Of a stretch of DNA of 64,000 nt, positions 51,714 through 59,431 are shown in pieces. The notes beneath the pieces are model-generated. The model was not told the DNA's origin. It saw nothing but the letters and a program-made list of their open reading frames with translations, and ran no database searches. The position numbers were made by a program, and so were the translations under genes. Source of the stretch: Clostridia bacterium (GTDB taxonomy: Bacteria > Bacillota > Clostridia > Christensenellales > Borkfalkiaceae). The stretch spans positions 4,740 through 68,739 of the forward strand of contig CAAFMS010000005.1 in NCBI GenBank assembly GCA_900764105.1. Direction: 5' to 3'. Numbering within the stretch: the stretch's first letter is position 1; each line of letters opens with the position of its first letter.

Positions 51714-52211
51714 TTAAGCATTCTGCTCTTTCTTTTCTGCGACAGCGTTAAGAGCAACCGCTAAGCCGCGTACAATTCCGGACAATGCGCCCGCGAGTTT
51801 TGCAACGAGTACTTCTTTCGAAGGAATCGATGCGAGTTCCTTTACCGCCTTTACGTCAACGTACGCGCCGTCTACGTATCCGCTCTTTACGGAAATTTTG
51901 TCGTTGGTGTTCTTGCACATATCGCAAGCAACTTTTGCCGCCGACGTCTCGTCTGCTCCGAACGCAACGGCAGTAGGACCGTTAAGGTCGCTGTCGAACG
52001 CGGTTACGTCGAGTTCGTTGAACGCCTTTTTGAGCAAGGTGTTTTTAAGTACCTTATAATCGGTGTTCGACTTTCTCATTTCCGAACGGAATGCGGTATC
52101 TTCTGCCACGGTCAAACCTTTGTAGTCGATAAGAATTATAGACTTGCTGGCTTGAATCTTGGCTTTGATGTCTTCTACAATTTGCTTTTTTGCCTCTTTG
52201 TTTGCCGACAA
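51714..52211 (-). CDS. rplJ: 50S ribosomal protein L10
   Basis: A 165-residue stalk base protein that anchors L7/L12. Starts with TTG at 52211, with GGAGG 9 nt upstream; no better ATG. Typical ILIDYKGLTVAEDTAFR and NTLLKKAF. Preceded by an L10 leader, so autogenously regulated. The C-terminus ends in a helical region followed by a Lys/Glu-rich tail. Confidence 0.96.
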   Translation of the reverse strand: MSANKEAKKQIVEDIKAKIQASKSIILIDYKGLTVAEDTAFRSEMRKSNTDYKVLKNTLLKKAFNELDVTAFDSDLNGPTAVAFGADETSAAKVACDMCKNTNDKISVKSGYVDGAYVDVKAVKELASIPSKEVLVAKLAGALSGIVRGLAVALNAVAEKKEQNA

Positions 52212-52245
52212 CTTATTTTACCTCCGTTATTTTTTGTTTGAAAAC

Positions 52246-52361
52246 AGCCCCCGACCGCACGAAATACGGTCGAGGGCTTAATAATTACAACTCTCGTGTT
52301 CGTACCTCGGCGGGTAGCGTGTCCGCTTTACAACCTGCTGTCTTCGGCTTATTATTTAACT
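52246..52361 (-). ncRNA. Ribosomal protein L10 leader
   Basis: From the predicted start near 52361: GCCGAAGACAGCAGG (52334-52348), then CCCGCCGAGG (52305-52314), the two sides of the conserved L10 binding site, then a terminator stem AGCCCTCGACCG / CGGTCGGGGGCT (52246-52278) with U-rich tail. L10(L12)4 binding is known to attenuate this operon. Confidence 0.88.
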
Positions 52362-52367
52362 ATGATT

Positions 52368-52396
52368 ATTATACCGCTTTTAAAGCGGCTTGTCAA
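52368..52396 (-). promoter_or_regulatory. Promoter of rplJ-rplL
   Basis: Minus strand TTGACA (52391-52396), 17 bp, TATAAT (52368-52373). The spacer is itself a palindrome (CCGCTTTAAAAGCGG), so it may also act as the terminator after rplA. Confidence 0.9.
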
Positions 52397-52400
52397 GCGA

Positions 52401-53090
52401 TTAAACGCCCTTCGGTACAACTTTTACGCCGGGACCCATAGTGCTTGTAAGAGTTACGCTCTTTACGTACTGTCCCTTAGCCGCCGCCGGTTTCGCCTTG
52501 ATTATAGCGTCCGTAAGCGCGTTGTAGTTTTCAACGAGTTTGTCTTTTCCGAAACTCTTCTTTCCGATAGCGCAGTGGATAATAGCCTGTTTGTCAAGTC
52601 TGTACTCGACCTTACCTGCTTTAACGTCCGCAATCGCTTTCGCTACGTCCATAGTAACCGTTCCCGACTTCGGGTTGGGCATCAAGCCCTTAGGTCCTAA
52701 GAGTTTACCTATTCTTCCGACTACGCCCATCATATCGGGGGTCGTAATTACGGTGTCGAATTCGAACCAGTTTTCTTTCTGAATCTTGGTTACGAGTTCT
52801 TCCGCGCCGACGTAATCCGCGCCCGCAGCAGTAGCCGCGTCCGCCTTTTCGCCTTTCGCAAGAACGAGAACTCTTACGTTTTTACCCGTTCCGTTGGGAA
52901 GAACGATTACGCCTCTGACCTGCTGATCCGCTTGTTTCGGGTCTACGCCGAGTCTGACGTGGAGTTCGATAGTTTCGTCGAATTTCGCCTTAGCGTTACC
53001 AAGGACTACGTCCACCGCCTCGCCGACTTCGTATTGTTTAGCGCGGTCGTATGCCTTCGCGCTATCGAGATATTTCTTTCCGTGTTTCAT
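52401..53090 (-). CDS. rplA: 50S ribosomal protein L1
   Basis: A 229-residue E-site protein. MKHGKKYLDSAKAYDRAKQY and the conserved MGVVGRIGKLLGPKGLMPNP are diagnostic. 57 bp after rplK. Full length. Confidence 0.97.
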   Translation of the reverse strand: MKHGKKYLDSAKAYDRAKQYEVGEAVDVVLGNAKAKFDETIELHVRLGVDPKQADQQVRGVIVLPNGTGKNVRVLVLAKGEKADAATAAGADYVGAEELVTKIQKENWFEFDTVITTPDMMGVVGRIGKLLGPKGLMPNPKSGTVTMDVAKAIADVKAGKVEYRLDKQAIIHCAIGKKSFGKDKLVENYNALTDAIIKAKPAAAKGQYVKSVTLTSTMGPGVKVVPKGV

Positions 53091-53147
53091 TATTTAAGAA
53101 TCCTCCTTGTGGTTGTAACGAGAATATCCTTCTCTCCCACTCTTCCT

Positions 53148-53573
53148 TTACTCTTCTACGGTTACGCCCATGCTGCGAGCGGTTCCCTTGATCATGCTCA
53201 TCGCCGCTTCCAGTGACGCCGCGTTAAGATCGGGCATCTTCTGTTTCGCTATTTCCTCAACCTGAGCCTTGGTAAGTTTCGCTACCTTGTCTCTGTTCGG
53301 CTTTGCGCTTGCGGTCTCGATACCGCACGCCTTCTTAATAAGTACCGGCGCCGGCGGAGTCTTTAAGATGAACGTGAAAGAACGGTCTTGATAAATAGTG
53401 ATTACTACGGGAATAATCAATCCGACTTCGTTTGCCGTCTTTGCGTTGAATTCCTTGGTAAATCCCGGAATATTTATTCCGTAAGGTCCAAGAGTAGAAC
53501 CAACCGGGGGTCCCGGCGTTGCTTTTCCGGCTTGTAATTGCAATTTTACTATTGCAGTAACCTTTTTAGCCAT
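53148..53573 (-). CDS. rplK: 50S ribosomal protein L11
   Basis: A 141-residue GTPase-centre protein; KLQLQAGKATPGPPVGSTLG and a C-terminal rRNA-binding domain are standard. It is the substrate of PrmA (61.0 kb). SD GGAGG upstream. Confidence 0.97.
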   Translation of the reverse strand: MAKKVTAIVKLQLQAGKATPGPPVGSTLGPYGINIPGFTKEFNAKTANEVGLIIPVVITIYQDRSFTFILKTPPAPVLIKKACGIETASAKPNRDKVAKLTKAQVEEIAKQKMPDLNAASLEAAMSMIKGTARSMGVTVEE

Positions 53574-53713
53574 ATTTCTCCTCCAAAAAACGTGGTATTA
53601 ACGAGAACGCCATGAAAAAATTTAACGTTCCTCCCACTTTATATAAAACGGACTCGCCGCTTTATCCTGTTTATCCCGTCCGCGAAATTTCGCCGCGCTT
53701 CAAAGTAAAAACT

Positions 53714-54259
53714 TTAAAGGGTGTCTATTCCGCCGACTTTGTCAAGTTGTATGAAATCGAGTTCGACTTCGGTCTCCCTGCCGAACATAGAAACCTTGAC
53801 TTTCGCTTTCTGATCGGCTACGTTCAGAGTTTCGATAACCCCTATAAAGCCGTCTAACGGTCCGCTTATGATGCGAACGCTGTCGCCCTCGGCAAAATCG
53901 AAACTTTCGACCTTGTCCTCGAGACGCATTTTCTTTATCTCGTCCTCCGTAAGAGGCACCGCCTTACCCTGAGGACCTACGAAACCCGTAACGCCCCTCG
54001 TGTTGGTAAGAAGATACCACATATCGTTGGAATATACCATTTTAACGAAAACGTAACAAGGCAAAATCTTTCTCTGCACGATTTTCTTTTTGCCGTTGGC
54101 TTTCTCTTCGATGGTCTCCTCCGTCGGAATCTTTATGTCGAGTATGGTATCGGCGAGGTTGTTGTTCTCGATGAGTTTTTCGATGGTGTCCTTAACGAGA
54201 GCCTCGTAACCCGAATAAGTATGAATGACGTACCAGTTAGCCGTCTCGGAATTAGCCAT
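53714..54259 (-). CDS. nusG: Transcription termination/antitermination factor NusG
   Basis: A 181-residue elongation factor: N-terminal NGN domain (ANWYVIHTYSGYEALVKDTI) and C-terminal KOW motif (GDSVRIISGPLDGFIGVI near residue 130). The start overlaps the secE stop by one base. The 140 bp before rplK hold nothing recognised. Confidence 0.97.
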   Translation of the reverse strand: MANSETANWYVIHTYSGYEALVKDTIEKLIENNNLADTILDIKIPTEETIEEKANGKKKIVQRKILPCYVFVKMVYSNDMWYLLTNTRGVTGFVGPQGKAVPLTEDEIKKMRLEDKVESFDFAEGDSVRIISGPLDGFIGVIETLNVADQKAKVKVSMFGRETEVELDFIQLDKVGGIDTL

Positions 54260-54615
54260 TATCTGAGCGCTCCTTTCACGGCTTCGATGAGAGCGGCGGA
54301 CGTTCCGCTATCGCCCTTAGCGAGTCTCAAAAGAGCCTGAAGTCCGAGATCCATCAAAAGGATAACTACAAGCACGATGATCACCGTTACGAGAACGCAA
54401 CCGAGTTGCTTCATAACGGTTTTAAAAGACGGCCAGGTAACTTTTTTAAGTTCGGACGCGATCGCCTTTATTTTACCCCCAAGGCGAACGAATACGTTCG
54501 GTTTTTTGTTGGGGTCGGTCTTTTTGGGCTGTTTTGACTTAGCCTGTTTGTCGCTCTTTACAACGTCGGTTTGCTTATTGCTTACCGCGACGTCGGTCTG
54601 TTTGTTGTTTTCCAT
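54259..54615 (-). CDS. secE: Preprotein translocase subunit SecE
   Basis: 118 residues from the ATG at 54615, chosen because GGAGG lies 10 nt upstream of it and after the alternative ATG at 54636. A hydrophilic, Lys/Gln-rich N-terminus with a NNKQTDV repeat, then ASELKKVTWPSF and one membrane helix (about 65-90). Stabilises SecY. Confidence 0.94.
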   Translation of the reverse strand: MENNKQTDVAVSNKQTDVVKSDKQAKSKQPKKTDPNKKPNVFVRLGGKIKAIASELKKVTWPSFKTVMKQLGCVLVTVIIVLVVILLMDLGLQALLRLAKGDSGTSAALIEAVKGALR

Positions 54616-54721
54616 TATGACTCTGCCTCCTCGCATTGCGTTCGGAAATTGCGTTTTAACGACGTACCGTCACCGTTGAGGGTTCGTAAAAACTCACATA
54701 CGGCTGAAATACGCAAAAACC

Positions 54722-54745
54722 CGCAAAAGGACTCTTTTGCGCTGA
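54722..54745 (-). terminator. Attenuator-like hairpin between rpmG and secE
   Basis: CGCAAAAG / CTTTTGCG (54722-54741) followed on the minus strand by GGTTTTTGC. It could partly separate rpmG from secE-nusG expression. Confidence 0.5.
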
Positions 54746-54771
54746 TTTCCGATTGCGTATATATAAAACGA

Positions 54772-54933
54772 TTACTTCGTTTCCTTGTGTACGGTGTGCT
54801 TTTTGCAGAACGGACAATATTTGCTGAGTTCTATTCTGTCGGGATCGTTCTTCTTATTCTTGTAATCGTCGTAATTTCTCTGCTTGCATTCGGTGCATGC
54901 CAAAGTGATTCTGGTTCTGTTTCCTTTTGCCAT
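54772..54933 (-). CDS. rpmG: 50S ribosomal protein L33
   Basis: A 53-residue protein starting MAKGNRTRITLACTECKQRN and ending HTVHKETK. It has the four-Cys zinc-binding pattern (CTEC and CPFC), so it is the zinc-containing C+ form of L33. First gene of the rpmG-secE-nusG unit, as usual in Bacillota. Confidence 0.96.
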   Translation of the reverse strand: MAKGNRTRITLACTECKQRNYDDYKNKKNDPDRIELSKYCPFCKKHTVHKETK

Positions 54934-54954
54934 ATCTTTCGCCTTCTCAAAAAA

Positions 54955-54980
54955 TTAACACCCCTTATGCGGAGTGCTAA
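54955..54980. promoter_or_regulatory. CIRCE-like inverted repeat at the rpmG start site
   Basis: Minus strand TTAGCACTC (54972-54980), 8 bp, GGGTGTTAA (54955-54963). The HrcA operator CIRCE is TTAGCACTC-N9-GAGTGCTAA; the left half is exact, the right half has two changes and the spacer is one base short. Confidence 0.45.
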
Positions 54981-54983
54981 TCT

Positions 54984-55012
54984 ATTTTACTATACCTTTT
55001 TTTGTTTGTCAA
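54984..55012 (-). promoter_or_regulatory. Promoter of rpmG-secE-nusG
   Basis: Minus strand TTGACA (55007-55012), 17 bp, TAAAAT (54984-54989). Confidence 0.88.
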
Positions 55013-55194
55013 CTGTTTTAAAGCGGTTTATCGCTGTTTTTTACGCTTCACGAAAAATTCCTTTCCGTTTTCTTACGGTTTCTTTTCCGCATCTCGTATT
55101 TATCGCGATTATCGCGTTTATTCGCCGCCCGACAAAAGCTCTCGCCTTTTTTAAGCCACTCCTAAACCCCGCGATTTTAAACCGACTTACCGTC

Positions 55195-55911
55195 TTATTC
55201 TTCCGTTTCGGTAGCCGCGACTTCGCCGCCTTCTTCCTCTTCCGCTCCGCCGTAAAGGAATTGCTCTACCATCGCTAAGGCGTCTACTTCCATAAATTTC
55301 GGATTTTCTTTAAGTCCGTGCTGAGCCGCGCATTGGTCGATAAGAATCTTAGCGTATCTCATCGCTCTTCCCGATTTAATTCTGAGGAGTACGGGGACGG
55401 TGACGTAAGTCTTTTTGTCTCTCATATCCTTACAATGGAATTTCGGGTCGGTCGTGTCGATGTCCATATTGAGGTATAACTTCAAAGTTTTACCCGCAAC
55501 CGAGAGTTTGACGAATTGAAGCCTGCCTTGATTGATACTGTCGAATTTCTTGGAAATTCTCGTCTTCAACTTCTTGAAACGAAGAGCGTAGTTTTTGAGT
55601 TCGTCGTATCTGTCCTGTATCACCTCGTCCGCGCGAAGCATCTTCTGAGCGAACGTGGGAGACGGAATATATTTGGGTTTGTCGTCCGCGTCAGCCGCAA
55701 CGGGCATACCGTCCAAAAGCGGAAGCGTTACCGCCTCTGCGTCCATAGCCGCGAGTTCGTCGTTTGCTTCGGGAGCGGAATAGTATTTCGCCTCGTCCGC
55801 CGCCGCGACTCTCAATAACTCTTCGGTTACGTCGAATCCGTCTTCCTTAACGGAAGCGACGAATACGGGAGCCTCACCGTTGTTTACGAATTTGCCCAGA
55901 TACGTTCTCAT
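55195..55911 (-). CDS. Conserved clostridial protein of unknown function
   Basis: 238 residues from the ATG at 55911 (SD GAGAGG, 8 nt). An acidic N-terminal 75 residues lead into a basic core: TFAQKMLRADEVIQDRYDEL, KTRISKKFDSINQGR, KLSVAGKTLKLYLNMD, then VPVLLRIKSGRAMRYAKIL. Cores of this kind recur, often repeated, in uncharacterised proteins of gut Clostridia; I know no function. The acidic tail is EEEEGGEVAATETEE. Possibly a nucleic-acid- or protein-binding module. Confidence 0.8.
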   Translation of the reverse strand: MRTYLGKFVNNGEAPVFVASVKEDGFDVTEELLRVAAADEAKYYSAPEANDELAAMDAEAVTLPLLDGMPVAADADDKPKYIPSPTFAQKMLRADEVIQDRYDELKNYALRFKKLKTRISKKFDSINQGRLQFVKLSVAGKTLKLYLNMDIDTTDPKFHCKDMRDKKTYVTVPVLLRIKSGRAMRYAKILIDQCAAQHGLKENPKFMEVDALAMVEQFLYGGAEEEEGGEVAATETEE

Positions 55912-55983
55912 AAATAGCACCTCTCGAATCTCGAAATCTCAAAAAGTCCGTACTTTCTTTGCATACGAACACCTATATATACC

Positions 55984-56012
55984 ATTATATACTATAATTA
56001 TTTTTTTTTCAA
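55984..56012 (-). promoter_or_regulatory. Promoter of the orphan protein gene
   Basis: Minus strand TTGAAA (56007-56012), 17 bp, TATAAT (55984-55989). The 307-bp gap is very AT-rich (56013-56115 is almost pure A/T) and holds only the two divergent promoters. Confidence 0.8.
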
Positions 56013-56121
56013 GCGTTATAATCAAAAAAATAAAATTTTTTTTAATTTTTAGGTATTTTTGGAAATAATTTTCGGTTGATTTCGAAAAAATTTTAAAAAT
56101 TTTTAATTTTTATCAATTTCG

Positions 56122-56150
56122 TTGACTTTTATTATCCGTCGGCGTATAAT
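56122..56150 (+). promoter_or_regulatory. Promoter of the antiporter gene
   Basis: TTGACT (56122-56127), 17 bp, TATAAT (56145-56150). The leader contains an imperfect hairpin, TTCCGACGCGG / CCGCAGACGGAA (about 56169-56201). Confidence 0.85.
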
Positions 56151-56218
56151 CAAGCCTGTCATTTCCCTTTCCGACGCGGACGCTTGCCGCAGACGGAAAA
56201 CGAATTACAGAGGACGAT

Positions 56219-57568
56219 ATGGAAGTAGTAAATATTTTTTATTATCTTGCGGTTATACTGATTTTTGCGAAGTCGTTCGGGCTGCTCGCGAGAAAACTCG
56301 GACTTCCGCAAGTTGCCGGAATGGTAGTCGCAGGCGTCATTTTGGGGCTGCTTGGTAATTTTCACAGAGACGACAACGCCCTTTTAAGGCTGTTTATAAT
56401 GAAGCCGACAAAAGATGAAATGTCGGTTTTAAACGCATTCAGTCAGGTCGGCGTCGTACTTATCTTGTTTTCGAGCGGACTCGAAACAGACCTTACAGAA
56501 CTCAGACACAGCGGTTTATGCGCGACCGCGGTCGCTTTGTCGGGGGTTTTGGTTCCCATGGCTCTCGGAACGGCGGGCGCGCTCCTCTTTATGAACGGCT
56601 ACGCCGAATATACCCACGATAAACTTCTGAACGCGATTTTTATCGGCACGATTCTCGCGGCGACGAGCGTGGGCATTACCGTCGAAACGCTTAAAGAGAC
56701 GGGAAGACTCAATTCGAGGGTCGGACAGGCGATAGTGAGCGCGGCGGTAATAGACGACGTTTTCGGAATTATCGCTCTCAGTATAGTGACGAGTCTTAAA
56801 GGCGGCGACACTTCGCAGATATGGCTCACGCTTTTAAGAGCGGTCGGATTCTTCGCATTCTCGATAGGTCTCGGAATACTCCTCAGATTCTATTTCAGAT
56901 GGGAATGTCACAAATTCCCGCATAAGAGAAGGACGAGCATATACGCTTTCGGTATGTGCTTCCTGTTCGCCTATTGCGCCGAAAAAATATTCCACATAGC
57001 GGCGATTACGGGCGCATATATGGCGGGCGTAATGCTGAGCGGTCTCGAGGACACGAAGTTCGTGGACAGAAAAGTCGTAGTGAGCGGCTATATGATATTC
57101 TCCCCCATCTTCTTCTCGTATATCGGCATATCGGCGGACTTTTCGGGTTTCAACCTCGGTTATCTTCTGTTCGGACTTACTTTCGTCGCCCTCGGAATAA
57201 TAGGCAAAATCATAGGTTGCGGAGTTATAGCGAAGCCGTTTAAATTCAACAACAAAGACTGTCTTACGATAGGCTGCGGAATGGTTGCGAGAGGCGAAGT
57301 CGCCTTGGCGGTTTACGCCACGGGACACTCGCTGATAGCCGAAAGCGGCGGCTTGGATCCGTTCGTCGCGACGGTAATGCTCATAGTAATCTCTTCGATA
57401 CTCTGCCCGATACTTTTAAAAGCGTTGTTTAAAGATAAAGGAAACGGTAGCGGCAACGAAAACGGCAACGCCGCCGAAAGCGGTATCACCGCAGGAAACG
57501 GTATCACCACAGGAAGCGATAACACCACAGGAAACGATACGCCGAAGCCGCTTGAAAATCCTTCGTAA
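56219..57568 (+). CDS. CPA2-family cation:proton antiporter
   Basis: A 449-residue membrane protein with about 12 helices. LGLPQVAGMVVAGVILG near residue 28 and the ion-site Asp pair VIDDVFGII near 178 mark the Kef/NapA-type CPA2 family. There is no TrkA-N or other regulatory domain; instead the last ~35 residues are a Gly/Asn/Thr-rich low-complexity tail (GNGSGNENGN, ITTGSDNTTGND). Expected to exchange Na+ or K+ for H+. Single-gene unit with its own promoter and terminator. Confidence 0.9.
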   Translation: MEVVNIFYYLAVILIFAKSFGLLARKLGLPQVAGMVVAGVILGLLGNFHRDDNALLRLFIMKPTKDEMSVLNAFSQVGVVLILFSSGLETDLTELRHSGLCATAVALSGVLVPMALGTAGALLFMNGYAEYTHDKLLNAIFIGTILAATSVGITVETLKETGRLNSRVGQAIVSAAVIDDVFGIIALSIVTSLKGGDTSQIWLTLLRAVGFFAFSIGLGILLRFYFRWECHKFPHKRRTSIYAFGMCFLFAYCAEKIFHIAAITGAYMAGVMLSGLEDTKFVDRKVVVSGYMIFSPIFFSYIGISADFSGFNLGYLLFGLTFVALGIIGKIIGCGVIAKPFKFNNKDCLTIGCGMVARGEVALAVYATGHSLIAESGGLDPFVATVMLIVISSILCPILLKALFKDKGNGSGNENGNAAESGITAGNGITTGSDNTTGNDTPKPLENPS

Positions 57569-57624
57569 ATTGCGTCGGATAACCCGTCATAAGTTGCGGT
57601 ATAAATTGATTAACACCGAAAAAT

Positions 57625-57647
57625 GAGGCTGCAAAGCCTCTTTTTTT
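57625..57647 (+). terminator. Terminator of the antiporter gene
   Basis: GAGGCT-GCAA-AGCCTC followed by TTTTTTT. Confidence 0.92.
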
Positions 57648-57699
57648 ATTGTTCGGCAATCTCTTTCGCAAAACAGACTATCAACGCCCCTTTAATCCG

Positions 57700-58116
57700 T
57701 TACGGGCGCCTGCCGAGTTTTCGCTCTATCGCCCGCTCTTCGTCGTAACGCTCTAAACAGGACAGATATTTTTCGGACAGTATAAAAAGATACCTTTCTC
57801 TATCCTCGTATTTGAGCGAATAAAATTCCTTTTTGTCCATAAGTCTGTCGAGCGCATCGGACGGTCTCGACCCCTCTTCGTCGAGCATCGCTTTTACTTC
57901 CTCGTAAAACTTCTCGTCCTCCGCGTTATCCTTTCTCACCGAGCGGACTATGCGCTTCTTGAAGTAGTTTTCAACGCCAGATGCGGCGACCCCTTCGCTT
58001 TCGGCTTTCTTAACGCCGTTTTCGAGTTCTTTTTTGTAATCTTCCCAAAATCTCGATTTTAATCTTTTCTTAGCCTCTTTCGCCGCCGATTTAATACTCT
58101 TTGCCGCTGTTTCCAT
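57700..58116 (-). CDS. Hypothetical basic helical protein
   Basis: 138 residues, rich in Lys, Glu and Arg, no membrane segment. The start METAAKSIKSAAKEAKKRL and RFWEDYKKELENGVKK suggest amphipathic helices; the C-terminus is basic (ERAIERKLGRRP). Good SD (GGGAG). It lies downstream of rpsU but beyond its terminator. Not recognised. Confidence 0.65.
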   Translation of the reverse strand: METAAKSIKSAAKEAKKRLKSRFWEDYKKELENGVKKAESEGVAASGVENYFKKRIVRSVRKDNAEDEKFYEEVKAMLDEEGSRPSDALDRLMDKKEFYSLKYEDRERYLFILSEKYLSCLERYDEERAIERKLGRRP

Positions 58117-58220
58117 TTTCTCTCCCTTCCCTTATATTTTTATCATATATTATATAATGTTATTATTTAAGACGGACTTTTTATCCGTTCTCTAATGGCT
58201 ATAATATCCGCTCGGAAACG

Positions 58221-58262
58221 TAAAAAACACCCGATAAAATCAATCGTAATTCTATCGGGTGT
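58221..58262 (-). terminator. Terminator of rpsU
   Basis: Minus strand ACACCCGATA / TATCGGGTGT (58227-58236, 58253-58262) followed by TTTTTTACG. Confidence 0.92.
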
Positions 58263-58284
58263 AAAAATCATTTTTTAGTTTTAA

Positions 58285-58464
58285 TTAGTTTTTGACGCTT
58301 CTCTTTCTTGCGAGTTCAGCCTTCTTTTTACGTCTTACGGAAGGTTTCTCGTAGTGTTCTTTACGGCGCAAATCACCGATTATACCGTCTCTCGAACACT
58401 TTCTCTTAAATCTGCGAAGAGCGTTGTCAAGCGACTCGTTTTCACCGACTCTGATTGTAGACAT
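58285..58464 (-). CDS. rpsU: 30S ribosomal protein S21
   Basis: 59 residues: MSTIRVGENESLDNALRRFK, then RKCSRDG and a basic tail RRKKKAELARKRSVKN. Typical length. SD GGAGG upstream and a near-perfect promoter at 58513-58541. In many Bacillota yqeY follows; here it does not. Confidence 0.96.
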   Translation of the reverse strand: MSTIRVGENESLDNALRRFKRKCSRDGIIGDLRRKEHYEKPSVRRKKKAELARKRSVKN

Positions 58465-58512
58465 ATCCTCAACCCTCCTTTGCCCAAAGGCTCAGCGATA
58501 AAAAGCGTATTC

Positions 58513-58541
58513 ATTATACCAAAGGTAAAAACGTATGTCAA
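58513..58541 (-). promoter_or_regulatory. Promoter of rpsU
   Basis: Minus strand TTGACA (58536-58541), 17 bp, TATAAT (58513-58518). Confidence 0.92.
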
Positions 58542-58692
58542 GCGTTTTAAAGTCAAAATTTACCGCTTTTGAATTTCGACGAACTTCGACGTTTTACGTT
58601 GTTCCGCTCGTTTTACAAATACTTTCTCTTCTCTTTTTGATTAACTCTCCCGATGGAATTGGAGAATTGGCAGGCGAAGCCTTTTAACTTTT

Positions 58693-58761
58693 CTTGCTTT
58701 CCCCTCTGGGGATATGCTCTCCCGATGAAACGGGAGAGCCTGCCCCAAAGGGGAAAGCAAG
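58693..58761. repeat. Short copy of the CTTGCTTTCCCC element
   Basis: Ends CTTGCTTTCCCCTCTGGGG and CCCCAAAGGGGAAAGCAAG enclose only a GCTCTCCCG-ATGAAA-CGGGAGAGC hairpin, a motif also seen, degenerate, at 7150 and 7198. It lies in the 330-bp gap between rpsU and the small XRE gene, which holds nothing else beyond the rpsU promoter. Confidence 0.8.
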
Positions 58762-58796
58762 ATCTTATTGCCGGATTATCAAAAAATAAATTTTAC

Positions 58797-59090
58797 TTAT
58801 TTCATATTTTTCAAAAGTTGCAAAAGAGCCGACTTGTTTTCGTCCGATAAACCCTTTACCCTGCGGATAAGTTCATCGTCCGCAGTCTCTTCGTCGTTAA
58901 AAAATTCCGCAAGCGTTATTCCGAACGCTTTACAAATCGATCGCAACGTTGAAATCTTCGGTTCGGTTTTTCTCGTATACAAGTTATTCAACGTAGATTG
59001 AGTAAGTTCCGCTTCCATCGCAAGATAATTCACAGACCAACCCCGCTCTTTTCTTAACTTGTCTATCTTTTCCAACACATCCATAATCAT
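58797..59090 (-). CDS. Small XRE-family regulator
   Basis: 97 residues with one HTH_3 domain: DKLRKERGWSVNYLAMEAEL, recognition part TQSTLNNLYTRK, then TEPKISTLRSICKAF. The C-terminal ~30 residues are acidic and helical. SD GAGG 4 nt before the ATG. Divergent from a small gene at 59184; the shared region carries TGGGTTATTATA and TGAGTTATTATA direct repeats 22 bp apart, probable operator half sites. Confidence 0.85.
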   Translation of the reverse strand: MIMDVLEKIDKLRKERGWSVNYLAMEAELTQSTLNNLYTRKTEPKISTLRSICKAFGITLAEFFNDEETADDELIRRVKGLSDENKSALLQLLKNMK

Positions 59091-59101
59091 ATTACCTCTT
59101 T

Positions 59102-59177
59102 TGGGTTATTATATGATTATATTGAGTTATTATACTAACCCAACTTAGTTGACTTATAAACTAAAAAGGGGTATAAT
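59102..59177. promoter_or_regulatory. Divergent promoters of the small XRE locus
   Basis: Plus strand TTGACT (59149-59154), 17 bp, TATAAT (59172-59177). Minus strand TTGGGT (59138-59143), 16 bp, TATAAT (59116-59121). GGGTTATTATA-type repeats and a GGGTTA / TAACCC pair lie between, overlapping the minus promoter. Confidence 0.7.
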
Positions 59178-59183
59178 GATGTT

Positions 59184-59405
59184 ATGAACAGCAATAATAA
59201 AATTCACTTCACAAAAAACATAAAAACAATAAAAAAGACAGCGAGTTACACAATCGGGGCTTTTAATTATCAAGATAAGGTATATTTTTGTATTAAAAAC
59301 ACAAAGAAAGAACCACCGTTTGATAATGATCGTTGGTTCGTTTTGCCTAACGAACTACTCGATATTATTTTGGACATAGTAATACAAAACAGACCTGCCG
59401 ATTAG
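59184..59405 (+). CDS. Small hypothetical protein, possibly leaderless
   Basis: 73 residues, MNSNNKIHFTKNIKTIKK... ending NRPAD; not recognised. No SD is visible and the ATG is only 7 nt past the TATAAT, where transcription should begin, so the mRNA may be leaderless. AT-rich. Divergent from the XRE gene and closed by its own terminator. It could be the target partner of the XRE protein, such as a toxin-antitoxin-like or phage remnant pair; this is speculative. Confidence 0.55.
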   Translation: MNSNNKIHFTKNIKTIKKTASYTIGAFNYQDKVYFCIKNTKKEPPFDNDRWFVLPNELLDIILDIVIQNRPAD

Positions 59406-59418
59406 AACAGGTCTGTTT
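59386..59418. terminator. Bidirectional terminator
   Basis: AAACAGACCTG / CAGGTCTGTTT stem with 10-nt loop, placed between converging genes; overlaps the end of the small gene. Confidence 0.85.
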
Positions 59419-59431
59419 AAAATCAAAAAAA

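Noticed and set aside
53612..53857. 81-codon plus-strand frame between nusG and rplK
   Set aside because: Mostly antisense to nusG and without a start signal; the remaining gap shows no gene.
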